The notes under the pieces: generated by a model | Told to the model about the DNA's origin: nothing | What the model saw: the letters and a program-made list of their open reading frames with translations, nothing else | The model's database searches: none | Made by a program: the position numbers and the translations under genes | Assembly (NCBI GenBank): GCA_038214135.1 | Contig: JBBQSD010000032.1 | Coordinates: forward strand, 1-52,044 | Source: JANLSE01 sp038214135 | GTDB taxonomy: Bacteria > Chloroflexota > Chloroflexia > Chloroflexales > Roseiflexaceae | Direction of reading: 5' to 3' | Length of the DNA stretch: 52,044 bases | Shown here: positions 24,308 through 32,606 of the stretch, in pieces | Layout: each line of letters begins with the position of its first letter | Position numbering within the stretch: position 1 is the stretch's first letter

Positions 24308-24336
24308 AGAAGTGGGGGTGACCCACTTTTCTTATT
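24308..24336 (+). promoter_or_regulatory. Leader hairpin/attenuator upstream of nusA
   Basis: AAGTGGG (24310-24316) pairs with CCCACTT (24322-24328) around a 5-base loop, extendable by two pairs, followed by TTCTTATTGTT. It lies only about 20 bases after the predicted transcription start, as do the short terminator-like hairpins found before rimP-nusA operons in many Gram-positive bacteria. A strong AGGAGG (24343-24348) follows but no obvious gene; GTG at 24363 could open a 6-codon peptide ending TAG. Attenuation by NusA itself is plausible. Confidence 0.55.
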
Positions 24337-24395
24337 GTTGTGAGGAGGTGGCACGGGATTACGTGTACGACGTAGTTGCATAGTGCCAGAAATTT

Positions 24396-25721
24396 ATGAA
24401 GAGCGACTTCTACGCAGCCATCTCCCAGATCGCGGCAGAGCGTGGCATCCCAAAGGAAGCCATCATCGAGGTCATGGAGAAAGCGCTCGTGACTGCCTAT
24501 CGGCGTACGTTGGGCAATAACCCGCCACCAATTGAGGTGACGGTCAAGCTTGATCCGCAAAGCGGCCAGGCGCGTGTCTATGCAGAGAAACAGGTTGTCG
24601 ATGATGTTCTCGATGATCGGTTTGAGATTGATATAAAGGATGCCCAGCGGATCAAGGCGGAAGTGGAGCTTGGCGAGACGGTTCTGGTTGAAAGCACGCC
24701 AAATGATTTTGGCCGGATCGCGGCCCAAACAGCCAAACAGGTCATTCTGCAGGGTATTAAAGAGGTTGAGCGCGAACACATCTATAGCGAATTTATGGAT
24801 CGTGAGGGCGAACTTGTCACCGCAACGGTTCAGCGAGTGGCCAAAGGGAATGTAATTCTGGAGCTTGGTAAGGCCGAAGCGATACTACCACCAAAGGAGC
24901 AGGTCGATAGTGATCGCTACTATCATGGCCAGCGCCTGAAGGTCTATCTGATGGAGATCCGCCGCGAGGATCGTGGGCCACGCCTGATCGCCTCGCGCAC
25001 TCATAAGAAGTTGATTGAGCGCCTCTTCGAGATGGAGGTGCCCGAGATCTATAATGGCACGGTCGAGATAAAGTCGATCGCTCGTGAATCGGGCCTGCGC
25101 ACCAAAGCGGCAGTTGCTGCTCGCCAGGATGGGATCGATCCAGTTGGCTCGTGTGTTGGCATGCGTGGTATTCGCATTCAGAATATTGTCAATGAGCTGA
25201 ATGGCGAAAAGATCGATGTGGTTCAGTGGTCGTCGGATCCGAAAGAATTTATTGCGAATGCGCTTTCACCAGCCCAGGTCGTTGAAGTGCAACTCCGTGA
25301 GGAGGAGCACGCTGCGACGGTGATTGTGCCGGATAAGCAGCTTTCGTTGGCCATTGGCAAAGAGGGCCAGAATGTTCGCTTGGCTGCAAAGCTAACGGGC
25401 TGGCGGATCGATATTAAGAGCGCCTCGGCACTCTTGGATGAGGAACGGGCGGCTGCAGAAGCCCGTGATGCTGCCGATGCAGAAGCTCTGGCGACTGAGG
25501 CGGCACTTTCGAATGCGAAAGTTGAGCATCGCAAAGTACGCCCGGATGCCACAGTCGTCTATCGGAACCATCGCTATGGGCCGCTTGGCGATAATCTGAT
25601 CAACGAGACGATCCAACTGCGGGCAACACCGCAGAAGCTGTATATCTATCGTGACGACCGACTAATTGCGTCCTACATCCTGGTTGAGGATGATAACGAA
25701 ATCGAGGATGACGAGGAGTAA
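24396..25721 (+). CDS. nusA: Transcription termination/antitermination protein NusA
   Basis: 441 residues. N-terminal RNA-polymerase-binding domain (MKSDFYAAISQIAAERGIPKEAI), S1 domain near 134-200 (GELVTATVQRVAKGNVILELGKAEAILP), KH1 (GSCVGMRGIRIQNIVNELNGEKIDVV) and KH2 (LAIGKEGQNVRLAAKLTGWRIDI). The last about 80 residues include an extra basic/beta segment (DATVVYRNHRYGPLGDNLINETIQL) and an acidic tail. It modulates pausing, termination and antitermination. There is no good ribosome-binding site right before the ATG. RimP, normally just upstream, is absent. Its stop overlaps the next start (TAATG). Confidence 0.95.
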   Translation: MKSDFYAAISQIAAERGIPKEAIIEVMEKALVTAYRRTLGNNPPPIEVTVKLDPQSGQARVYAEKQVVDDVLDDRFEIDIKDAQRIKAEVELGETVLVESTPNDFGRIAAQTAKQVILQGIKEVEREHIYSEFMDREGELVTATVQRVAKGNVILELGKAEAILPPKEQVDSDRYYHGQRLKVYLMEIRREDRGPRLIASRTHKKLIERLFEMEVPEIYNGTVEIKSIARESGLRTKAAVAARQDGIDPVGSCVGMRGIRIQNIVNELNGEKIDVVQWSSDPKEFIANALSPAQVVEVQLREEEHAATVIVPDKQLSLAIGKEGQNVRLAAKLTGWRIDIKSASALLDEERAAAEARDAADAEALATEAALSNAKVEHRKVRPDATVVYRNHRYGPLGDNLINETIQLRATPQKLYIYRDDRLIASYILVEDDNEIEDDEE

Positions 25722-26059
25722 TGACCAAAGCTCCCAATAAGTCGAAGGGACCCCGTCCCAAACATATTCCACAACGCACATGTATTGCCTGCCGTAGAGT
25801 TGATCCGAAACGGGCATTGGTGCGTGTCGTACGGGATGCAGAGGGACGGGTTGCTATCGATACGACTGGCAAACGCGCTGGTCGGGGAGCTTATCTGTGC
25901 CACACCCCAGCTTGCTGGGATCTTGCTATTCGCCGCCGTGGCCTGGAGCGGGCATTGCGAATCGATTCGCTCCCTGTGGAAGACCGAACTGCGCTCGAAC
26001 GCTATGCAGAGTCGCTCGATCCTGCAGAACTCGATGCGTCTGTTTCATCTGAAATATAA
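25721..26059 (+). CDS. rnpM: YlxR (RnpM) family RNA-binding protein
   Basis: 112 residues. QRTCIACRRVDPKRALVRVVRDAEGRVAIDTTGKRAGRGAYLCHTPACW is the DUF448/YlxR signature (CxxC, GRGAYLC). YlxR sits between nusA and infB in most Gram-positive and Chloroflexota genomes and was shown to bind RNase P RNA in Bacillus (RnpM). Its ATG overlaps the nusA stop by one base. The L7Ae-like YlxQ gene that often follows is not present. Confidence 0.92.
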   Translation: MTKAPNKSKGPRPKHIPQRTCIACRRVDPKRALVRVVRDAEGRVAIDTTGKRAGRGAYLCHTPACWDLAIRRRGLERALRIDSLPVEDRTALERYAESLDPAELDASVSSEI

Positions 26060-26168
26060 GGCTTGCTAGATTATTGAACAAACTATCTCCGCCGAATGTG
26101 GCTTTCAGCTCTGGTACACACAAGCTCTGTGGTGCCCTCGCAGCGGCGGTATGGAAGTGAGGGGATTA

Positions 26169-28556
26169 ATGAATCTTCAGGGGTTACCGATGCCCGCGGG
26201 ATACACTGGGATGAGTGTTGTGCCAACGGTACTATTTGGCGGATATGGTGGCGGCGGTGGTCGTGGGCCAAGTGGCCCTGGTGGTGGCGGCGGTGGTCGT
26301 GGGCCAAGTGGCCCTGGTGGTGGCGGCGGTGGTCGTGGGCCAAGTGGCCCTGGTGGCGGCGGCGGTGGTCGTGGGCCAAGTGGCCCTGGTGGCGGCGGCG
26401 GTGGTCGTGGGCCAAGTGGCCCTGGTGGTGGCGGCGGTGGCCCTAGCGGCGGTCGTGGGCCAAGTGGCCCTGGTGGCGGCGGCGGTGGTCGTAGTGGCGG
26501 TGGCGGTGGGCGCGGCCCAAGTGGTCCTGGTGGCGGTGGCCCTGCTGGTGGCAGTATGGGCGGCGGTCGCCCTGGCAGTAGTGGAGCACCCGGAAGTAGC
26601 CGTGGCCGTGGTGGCCCAAATCGGGATCGACGTGATGGTCCATCGGAGATGGATGGGCCAGCTGGTGGTCGTGGTGGTCGCAATACCGGTCGCGGCGGCA
26701 TGAGTGGCGGTCGTGGTGGCCCAGGCACTGGCATGGGCCGAGGCCCTGGTGGAAGGGCGGCTACTGCGGTTCGTGCGCCTGCTCGCCCACGTGGGCCAGT
26801 CGAACTTTCAACCATGATGTCGGTGCGTGAGTTTTCGGAGGCAACCGGCGTTGGCGCTTCGGAAATTCTCAAGGCGCTGCTTAAAGGCGGTGTGTTGGCG
26901 AATATCAACCAGCAGATCGATTATGAGACTGCTGCATTGATCGCAACCGATTTCGGGATTGAGACCGTCGAGCATATTCCCGAAGGCCTGATCGGCGTTG
27001 TCGATAATGTGAAGGATGTCCTGGCCGCTGAACCTGCTGATAACCTGAAGGCTCGCCCGCCGGTTGTCACAATCATGGGCCATGTTGATCATGGAAAGAC
27101 GAAGCTGCTCGATGCGATTCGCTCAACGCGTGTGGCGGAGAGTGAGGCTGGTGGAATCACCCAGCATGTTGGTGCCTACCAGGTCGAAATCCATGGCCGC
27201 AAGATTACCTTCTTGGATACGCCTGGCCACGAGGCATTCACTGCCATGCGCGCCCGTGGTGCGTCGGTGACGGATATTGTGGTGCTGGTGGTCGCAGCCG
27301 ATGATGGCGTGATGCCGCAGACAATCGAGGCAATTGCGCATGTGAAGGCCGCCAATGTTCCAATGATCGTTGCGGTCAACAAGATGGATTCGCCGAATGC
27401 GAACCCGGATCGCGTGCGCCAGCAACTGGCCAATAATAATGTGTTGGTTGAGCAGTATGGCGGTGATATTCCATCGGTCGAGGTTTCTGCTCGGGCGAAG
27501 ACCAATATCGATGGCTTGCTTGAGATGGTGCTGCTGGTTGCCGATCTGAATGAGTTTAAAGCCAACCCGAATGCTTCAGCGCTTGGTACGATCATCGAAG
27601 CCGAGATGGATCGAACGCGCGGTGCAATCGCAACGGTTCTTATTCAGAATGGCACACTGCGTTTGGACGATAATGTGCTGGTTGGGAGTGCAACCGGCAC
27701 CATCCGAACGATGGTCAATGATGCTGGCAAGCGCCTGCGCTATGCAGAACCAGCAACGCCAGTCGTCATTTTGGGCCTGAATGAGGTTCCACAGGCCGGT
27801 GATATTCTACAGGTTATGGATGATCTGACAGTTGCACGTGAGATTGCGATTGGGCGCCAGCGTCAGTTGAAGATGGAGGCCATGGCCTCCATCCGTGGTG
27901 TGAGCCTGGATAGCCTGTTTAGTAGTATTCAGCAGGGCAAGATCAAGGAGCTGAATATTATTCTCAAGGTCGATGTGCAGGGCTCGATTGGTGCGATTGA
28001 ACACGCGCTTGGTCAGCTCAATACATCGGAAGTGCAGATCAAGGTTATTCATCACGGGACGGGCACGATTAGCGAGAGCGATGTCAATCTGGCGATTGCC
28101 TCACACGCAATCATCATTGGCTTCAATGCACGCCCCGACCCAGCGGCACGCCGACAGGCCGAGCAGCATGGTATCGACATTCGCTTCTACAATATTATCT
28201 ATCAGCTGACCGAAGACCTGAAAAAGGCCATGATCGGTATGCTGGATCCGGAATACCGTGAGGTGACCGAGGGCTTTGCTGAGGTTCGCAACACCTTCCG
28301 CCTGCCGAGCCGCGAGATCGTTGCCGGGTTGTTTGTCACCGATGGCAAGATTACGCGCCAGTTTACGGTGCGTGTGCTGCGAAGTGGTGTGGTGGTTCAC
28401 GATGGCCGGATTGGTAGCCTAAAGCGCTTCAAGGATGATGTGCGCGAAGTGCAATCGGGCTATGAATGTGGTATCGTCGTTGAGGGCTTCACCGACATTC
28501 AGGTTGGCGATAATATGGAGTTCTACCGCAAGGAAAAGGTCGAGCGGACGGGGTAA
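26169..28556 (+). CDS. infB: Translation initiation factor IF-2 with glycine-rich repeat N-terminus
   Basis: 795 residues. IF2_N (VELSTMMSVREFSEATGVGASEILKALLKGGVLANINQQIDYETA) is followed by the GTPase: GHVDHGKT near residue 306, GGITQHVG, DTPGHEAF, NKMD, then domains II-IV ending GIVVEGFTDIQVGDNMEFY. It places initiator tRNA on the 30S subunit. The first about 200 residues are low-complexity Gly/Pro/Ser/Arg with seven RGPSGP motifs instead of the usual charged helix. GAGGGGA lies just before this ATG; an in-frame ATG at 26151 (six residues longer) has no site. The neighbours are the canonical cluster. Confidence 0.94.
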   Translation: MNLQGLPMPAGYTGMSVVPTVLFGGYGGGGGRGPSGPGGGGGGRGPSGPGGGGGGRGPSGPGGGGGGRGPSGPGGGGGGRGPSGPGGGGGGPSGGRGPSGPGGGGGGRSGGGGGRGPSGPGGGGPAGGSMGGGRPGSSGAPGSSRGRGGPNRDRRDGPSEMDGPAGGRGGRNTGRGGMSGGRGGPGTGMGRGPGGRAATAVRAPARPRGPVELSTMMSVREFSEATGVGASEILKALLKGGVLANINQQIDYETAALIATDFGIETVEHIPEGLIGVVDNVKDVLAAEPADNLKARPPVVTIMGHVDHGKTKLLDAIRSTRVAESEAGGITQHVGAYQVEIHGRKITFLDTPGHEAFTAMRARGASVTDIVVLVVAADDGVMPQTIEAIAHVKAANVPMIVAVNKMDSPNANPDRVRQQLANNNVLVEQYGGDIPSVEVSARAKTNIDGLLEMVLLVADLNEFKANPNASALGTIIEAEMDRTRGAIATVLIQNGTLRLDDNVLVGSATGTIRTMVNDAGKRLRYAEPATPVVILGLNEVPQAGDILQVMDDLTVAREIAIGRQRQLKMEAMASIRGVSLDSLFSSIQQGKIKELNIILKVDVQGSIGAIEHALGQLNTSEVQIKVIHHGTGTISESDVNLAIASHAIIIGFNARPDPAARRQAEQHGIDIRFYNIIYQLTEDLKKAMIGMLDPEYREVTEGFAEVRNTFRLPSREIVAGLFVTDGKITRQFTVRVLRSGVVVHDGRIGSLKRFKDDVREVQSGYECGIVVEGFTDIQVGDNMEFYRKEKVERTG
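26252..26545 (+). repeat. 36-bp tandem repeat inside infB
   Basis: Five successive near-identical units encoding GGGGGGRGPSGP (12 residues, 36 bases), then two units interrupted by extra PSGG and SGGGGG segments. Variation is nearly all silent ggt/ggc. Such arrays change length by slippage or unequal crossover. Confidence 0.9.
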
Positions 28557-28564
28557 TCGAGAAG

Positions 28565-28614
28565 TCAGGAGTCAGCATTCAGGAGTCAGAATATTCCTGA
28601 ATGCTGACTCCTGA
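28565..28614. repeat. Perfect 20-bp hairpin between infB and rbfA, AGGAGTC type
   Basis: TCAGGAGTCAGCATTCAGGA at 28565-28584 is perfectly inverted at 28595-28614 with a 10-base loop. It starts 8 bases after the infB stop and ends 13 bases before rbfA, within an operon. No U-run follows. Confidence 0.9.
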
Positions 28615-28627
28615 ATACTGAATAATA

Positions 28628-29011
28628 ATGAGTAAACGCACCGAACAAGTTGGCGATGAAATGCAGCGCATCCTTGGCGAGGCCATTCAGTATGAACTGA
28701 AGGATCCAAGGGTTGGTTTTGCGACGGTTATTGGAGTTGATCTCAGCTCTGATCTCCAGCATGCCCATGTGCGTATTTCGATCATGGACGAAGCAGAACG
28801 TGCTGAGACGATGGTAGTTCTGGAACGGGCCAAGGGTTTTCTTCGGCGGCGAGTTGCCCAGGAACTGCGCCATATGCGCTCTGTCCCTGAATTGCATCTG
28901 ATTCTGGATACATCGCTCGATTATAGCGTTCATATTGATCGATTATTGCGCCAAGCTGCTGAAGAACGCACCGAAGCTGATCGCCGGGCAGCAGATGGAA
29001 ACGAGGAGTGA
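28628..29011 (+). CDS. rbfA: Ribosome-binding factor A
   Basis: 127 residues. RTEQVGDEMQRILGEAIQYELKDPRVGFATVIGVDLSSDLQHAHVRISIMD and a C-terminal LRHMRSVPELHLILDTSLDYSVHIDRLL are the RbfA KH-like fold; it helps mature the 5' end of 16S rRNA in the 30S subunit. It follows infB as usual, though a repeat hairpin lies between them. No strong ribosome-binding site is visible. Its stop codon overlaps or adjoins the next start. Confidence 0.92.
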   Translation: MSKRTEQVGDEMQRILGEAIQYELKDPRVGFATVIGVDLSSDLQHAHVRISIMDEAERAETMVVLERAKGFLRRRVAQELRHMRSVPELHLILDTSLDYSVHIDRLLRQAAEERTEADRRAADGNEE

Positions 29012-29013
29012 TC

Positions 29014-29613
29014 ATGCGCGCCGCCGCGCCGCCTGCCGATGTCTATTATAAGAAGCGGATTGAATACACCTGCCGCGGCGAAACGTTCGCGTTTGATATC
29101 GCGCATACCCTGTTCTCGTCGTTTCAGGTTGATGATGGCACCGACGTTTTTCTGCGAACGATTGCTCCTCCTCAGCCGCCCCGTGCTATTCTTGATATTG
29201 GCTGTGGCTGTGGCGTAATTGGGATTGTGTTGGCGCGCTGGTTTCCAAGTGCCCGCGTTGTGCTGGCCGACCGTGATCTGCTAGCAATCCGGTATGCTCG
29301 CCATAATGCCGCCCTCAATGGTGTAACGAATGTTGAAGCAGTGGGCAGTGTTGGCCTTGAACATGTGCCCGATGCGCCATATGATCTGATTGTTTCGAAT
29401 ATTCCGGCAAAAATCGGTGATGACGCGATTGAGCAGGAATTCATACTTGGGCCGCTTGCGCTGGTTCAGCCCGCTGGTGAGTACTGGTTTGTAGTCGTTA
29501 GTGGCCTCAATCGCCTGATTCCATCGGTTGGTCGTCAACATAATCTGCGCCTGAAGGAGATGCGGAAGCGGGCTGGCCATGCTGTCTACCGGCTCTCCAA
29601 ACCAACAACATGA
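29014..29613 (+). CDS. Class I SAM-dependent methyltransferase (MTS/RsmC-like)
   Basis: 199 residues from MRAAAPPADVYYKKRIEYTCRGETF. The SAM-binding motif ILDIGCGCGVIGIVLARWFPSARVVLADRD is followed by AIRYARHNAALNGVTNVEAV and the catalytic-type YDLIVSNIPAKIGDD, where NIPAK replaces the usual NPPF/Y of RsmC relatives. It probably methylates a base in rRNA or another macromolecule. The ATG is spaced 5-6 bases from GAGGAG; a GTG at 29008 is an alternative. Position between rbfA and nrnA fits a ribosome-related role, but the NPPY change makes the target uncertain. Confidence 0.85.
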   Translation: MRAAAPPADVYYKKRIEYTCRGETFAFDIAHTLFSSFQVDDGTDVFLRTIAPPQPPRAILDIGCGCGVIGIVLARWFPSARVVLADRDLLAIRYARHNAALNGVTNVEAVGSVGLEHVPDAPYDLIVSNIPAKIGDDAIEQEFILGPLALVQPAGEYWFVVVSGLNRLIPSVGRQHNLRLKEMRKRAGHAVYRLSKPTT

Positions 29614-29619
29614 TTCATT

Positions 29620-30630
29620 GTGGATTTGAACACCATGATATATACTAACCCAGTCGATTTCGCCCCATACTTCACAAAGCACCTGGCTGCTGCACAGCAC
29701 CCCCTCATTCTGACTCATCTGAATCCTGATGGCGATGCGATCGGTTCACTTTTGGGCATGTGGCATGCCATGCGCCTGTTGGGGAAACCGGCAATAGCCA
29801 TGGTGATGCCACCAATCCCAGAATATACGGCCTGGCTGCCGGGTGCGGATCAGATGCAGCGCTACCGGCGTGGTGATACGCTGCCATCCTGCGATCTTGT
29901 GATTATGGTCGATACAGCAACGTTTGAACGGGCTGGCCCGATTGCACAGGAACATGGTGCGGCTCTGCGAGCGCTACCATTGGTTATTATCGATCACCAT
30001 GCAACCAATGATGGAGCTGGCGACCTTGATCTGATCCAGCCAACTGCTGCATCAACATGTGAATTGCTCTATCAGCTCTTTTTAGCGATGGGCCTATCGA
30101 TTGATGCCGATCTGGCAACCTGCCTGTTGCTCGGTTTAACCACAGATACGCTGAGTTATCAGACAAGCGCAACCTCTGGTGATTCGCTACGGGCAGGCGC
30201 TGGCTTGCTGGATGCAGGCGCTGCTCATCGCATGGTGGTTGATAAAATCTATAATGCGCTGCCAACCAGTGCTGCGCTGTTAGTCGGGCAAACGCTTTCG
30301 GGGTTGCGCTATGAGGATGGAGTTGCGTGGGCGACGATCACACGGGCAATGATTGAGCAGACTGGGGCACCCGATGATGCAGTTGATGAGGTGATTCAGG
30401 TGATGCGCCGGATTGGTGAGGCACAGGCACTGGTGTTGTTCAAGGAAAACCGCGATGGCACGACCAAGATCAGCCTACGATCACGCCCGCCACTGAATGT
30501 TGCAGCATTTGCCCAACGCTGGGGCGGCGGTGGGCATACCCAGGCTGCTGGAGCAACTGTTCCACGTCCGTATCAACAGGCGGAAGCAGAAGTTGTGCCG
30601 CTGTTGAAGGATCTGGTACGTCAACGATGA
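29620..30630 (+). CDS. nrnA: DHH family phosphoesterase, NrnA-like oligoribonuclease/pAp phosphatase
   Basis: 336 residues. DHH motifs: LTHLNPDGDAIGSLLG, MVDTATFERAG, VIIDHHATN and GLTTDTLSYQ, and the DHHA1 domain with GGGGHTQAAGATV at the end. NrnA degrades 2-5 nt RNA fragments and hydrolyses 3'-phosphoadenosine 5'-phosphate. Neither the GTG at 29620 nor the ATG at 29635 has a ribosome-binding site, so it is probably translated by coupling with the methyltransferase gene, whose stop is 7 bases upstream. It overlaps truB by 4 bases (ATGA). Confidence 0.92.
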   Translation: MDLNTMIYTNPVDFAPYFTKHLAAAQHPLILTHLNPDGDAIGSLLGMWHAMRLLGKPAIAMVMPPIPEYTAWLPGADQMQRYRRGDTLPSCDLVIMVDTATFERAGPIAQEHGAALRALPLVIIDHHATNDGAGDLDLIQPTAASTCELLYQLFLAMGLSIDADLATCLLLGLTTDTLSYQTSATSGDSLRAGAGLLDAGAAHRMVVDKIYNALPTSAALLVGQTLSGLRYEDGVAWATITRAMIEQTGAPDDAVDEVIQVMRRIGEAQALVLFKENRDGTTKISLRSRPPLNVAAFAQRWGGGGHTQAAGATVPRPYQQAEAEVVPLLKDLVRQR

Positions 30631-31559
30631 TACACGGCTTTCTGGTGATTGATAAACCATCTGGCATGACATCGCATGATGTTGTTGCGCTGGTGCGGCG
30701 GTTGGCAAAGGAAAAACGAGTTGGCCATGCCGGAACCCTCGATCCAGCCGCAACTGGGGTTCTGGTTGTGGCACTCGGCATGGCAACTCGGCTGATCGAA
30801 TATGTTCAGGAAGAGACAAGCAAGCGCTATCGGGCAGTTGTTCGGCTTGGTGCCACCACCACAACAGAGGATGCCGAGGGCGAGATTCTGACAACTGCTC
30901 TGGTGCCGCAGTTGGACGAGGCAGGCATTCGGGATGTGATCAACCGTTTTATTGGCGATATCGAACAGGTGCCGCCGATGTATTCGGCATTGCACCATCA
31001 GGGGCGGCGTCTGCACGAATTGGCTCGCGCTGGTGAAGTGGTTGAATTGGCACCACGCCCTGTACGGGTCGAACGAATCGATCTGCTGGATTGGCACAGC
31101 CCGCTGCTGGAACTCGATATTGTGTGTGGCAAAGGAACCTATATTCGGTCACTGGCCCGCGATATTGGTGCGGCAATTGGATGTGGGGCGCATCTGGCAG
31201 CATTGCGGCGCACAGCGGTTGGTTCCTTTACCATCAATACAGCAATTTCGTTGGAGCAGTTGGCGAGCGCGTGTGGGCAGCCGAATGGCACTGAAGGCTC
31301 TCTCGCAGATATCGTGCTTGCGCCAGAGATTGCCGTAGCAGATTGGCCAATTGTCACCCTGGACGAACGGGCAGCGCGGCTTGTGCGCAATGGAATGCCG
31401 ATGGAAGCTGGGATTGTGGTTGGGGAGCGTGTACGCGCCCACCTTACCGATGGAACACTCCTGGCGTTGCTCGTGCACCATGAGGGAAGTTGGAAGCCAG
31501 ATAAAGTATTTGACTGGATCTCGCATGGAACTGGTACACGGTCTACCGCAACCAATTAA
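30627..31559 (+). CDS. truB: tRNA pseudouridine(55) synthase TruB
   Basis: 310 residues. GFLVIDKPSGMTSHDVVALVRR and RVGHAGTLDPAATGVLVVALGMATRL carry the TruB motifs with the catalytic Asp in GTLDP; YRAVVRLGATTTTEDAEGE, PPMYSALHHQGRRLHELAR and CGKGTYIRSLARDIG complete the catalytic domain, and a short PUA-like tail follows. It converts U55 of tRNAs to pseudouridine. It begins within the stop of nrnA (ATGA) and overlaps ribF by 35 bases. Confidence 0.95.
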   Translation: MIHGFLVIDKPSGMTSHDVVALVRRLAKEKRVGHAGTLDPAATGVLVVALGMATRLIEYVQEETSKRYRAVVRLGATTTTEDAEGEILTTALVPQLDEAGIRDVINRFIGDIEQVPPMYSALHHQGRRLHELARAGEVVELAPRPVRVERIDLLDWHSPLLELDIVCGKGTYIRSLARDIGAAIGCGAHLAALRRTAVGSFTINTAISLEQLASACGQPNGTEGSLADIVLAPEIAVADWPIVTLDERAARLVRNGMPMEAGIVVGERVRAHLTDGTLLALLVHHEGSWKPDKVFDWISHGTGTRSTATN

Positions 31560-32472
31560 CGAACTGCCGACGATACTCACGATTGGTGTGTTCGATGGCG
31601 TTCATCGCGGCCATCAGCATCTGTTGAGCCTTGTTGCGCGGCGTGCTCGTGATCTGGGATGCCAGAGCGCAGCCCTCACCTTCGATCCGCATCCGGATTT
31701 GGTGATCAGGCCGGATACAGGCCGATTGTATCTGACATCGCTTCAAGAGCGGATCGATCAGATCAATGCGCTTGGGCTGGATCTGCTGATTGTTTTGCCC
31801 TTCACCCGTGAGGTGATGGCGCAGAGTGCAGCGGATTTCATGCGCCGTTTGTGTGGTGCTGTGGCGCTGCGTGAACTCTGGGCTGGGCCAGATCTGGCAG
31901 TTGGTCATCGGCGCGAAGGCACACTCTCGCGATTAGCCGAGATTGGACATACACTTGGCTATACTGTGCATCCGGTTGAACCATACCATCAGCAGGGTGA
32001 TCAGGTACGCTCAACGCGAATTCGTATGGCGTTGGAACATGGCGAAGCTGATGTAGCAGCAGAACTATTGGGCAGGCCATTCGAACTGCGTGGTATCGTC
32101 GTTGAGGGCGATAAACGTGGGCGAACGATTGGTTTCCCGACTGCCAATCTCGCTATTGATCAGCATCATCTGCTACCAAGCAATGGCGTATACGTCTGCT
32201 CGGTTGAGTTGAATGGCCAGCGCTATGGGGCAGTTGCGAATATTGGTGTGCGCCCGACATTTGATGGCGTTGCACGGCGAGTCGAGGTGTATATCCTCGA
32301 TTTTAATGACGACATCTATGGCGAAACAGTACGGCTCAGTTTCTTGCAGCGATTGCGTGGCGAGCAGAAATTCGATGGCATTACCGCACTGGTTGCTCAA
32401 ATCACACAGGATGTTGCGGCAGCCAGGGCTTTCTTAGCCGAACAGCGCGATGAAATTGGTGGCGGGATCTGA
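31525..32472 (+). CDS. ribF: Bifunctional riboflavin kinase/FAD synthetase RibF
   Basis: 315 residues from MELVHGLPQPINELPTILTIGVFDGVHRGHQHLL. The N-terminal nucleotidyltransferase has GVFDGVHRGHQ (HxGH-type) and LTFDPHP, WAGPDLAVGHRREGT; the C-terminal flavokinase has GDKRGRTIGFPTANL, NGVYVCSVELNG, NIGVRPTFDG and EVYILDFNDDIYGE. It makes FMN and FAD from riboflavin. It starts inside the 3' end of truB (35-base overlap), indicating coupling. Ends the nusA-infB cluster. Confidence 0.95.
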   Translation: MELVHGLPQPINELPTILTIGVFDGVHRGHQHLLSLVARRARDLGCQSAALTFDPHPDLVIRPDTGRLYLTSLQERIDQINALGLDLLIVLPFTREVMAQSAADFMRRLCGAVALRELWAGPDLAVGHRREGTLSRLAEIGHTLGYTVHPVEPYHQQGDQVRSTRIRMALEHGEADVAAELLGRPFELRGIVVEGDKRGRTIGFPTANLAIDQHHLLPSNGVYVCSVELNGQRYGAVANIGVRPTFDGVARRVEVYILDFNDDIYGETVRLSFLQRLRGEQKFDGITALVAQITQDVAAARAFLAEQRDEIGGGI

Positions 32473-32479
32473 TCCCCTC

Positions 32480-32575
32480 TCCCAACCCTTCCCTCACTGG
32501 TGGGGAGGACGCGAAGGTCTCGCAATAGTGAAAGCCCCTCTCCCCGGCGTGGGAGAGGGGCAGGGGTGAGGGCAA
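32480..32575. repeat. GCCCCTCTCCC-family repeats between convergent genes
   Basis: A diverged cctctcccaacccttccctcac..ggtgggga unit followed by a strong agcccctctccccggcgtgggagaggggc hairpin and ggggtgagggc. It separates ribF from the convergent YceI gene and may terminate both transcripts. Confidence 0.75.
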
Positions 32576-32606
32576 CTAAAGGTTTTATCGTTACCTCGCT
32601 TGCCGA

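Noticed and set aside
24281..24395. Riboswitch before nusA
   Set aside because: Only one short hairpin with a 5-base loop is seen; no junction or known aptamer sequence could be recognised.
26177..26908. Proline-rich 243-residue reading frame on the minus strand
   Set aside because: It is the antisense of the glycine-rich repeats of infB; the sense frame carries IF-2.
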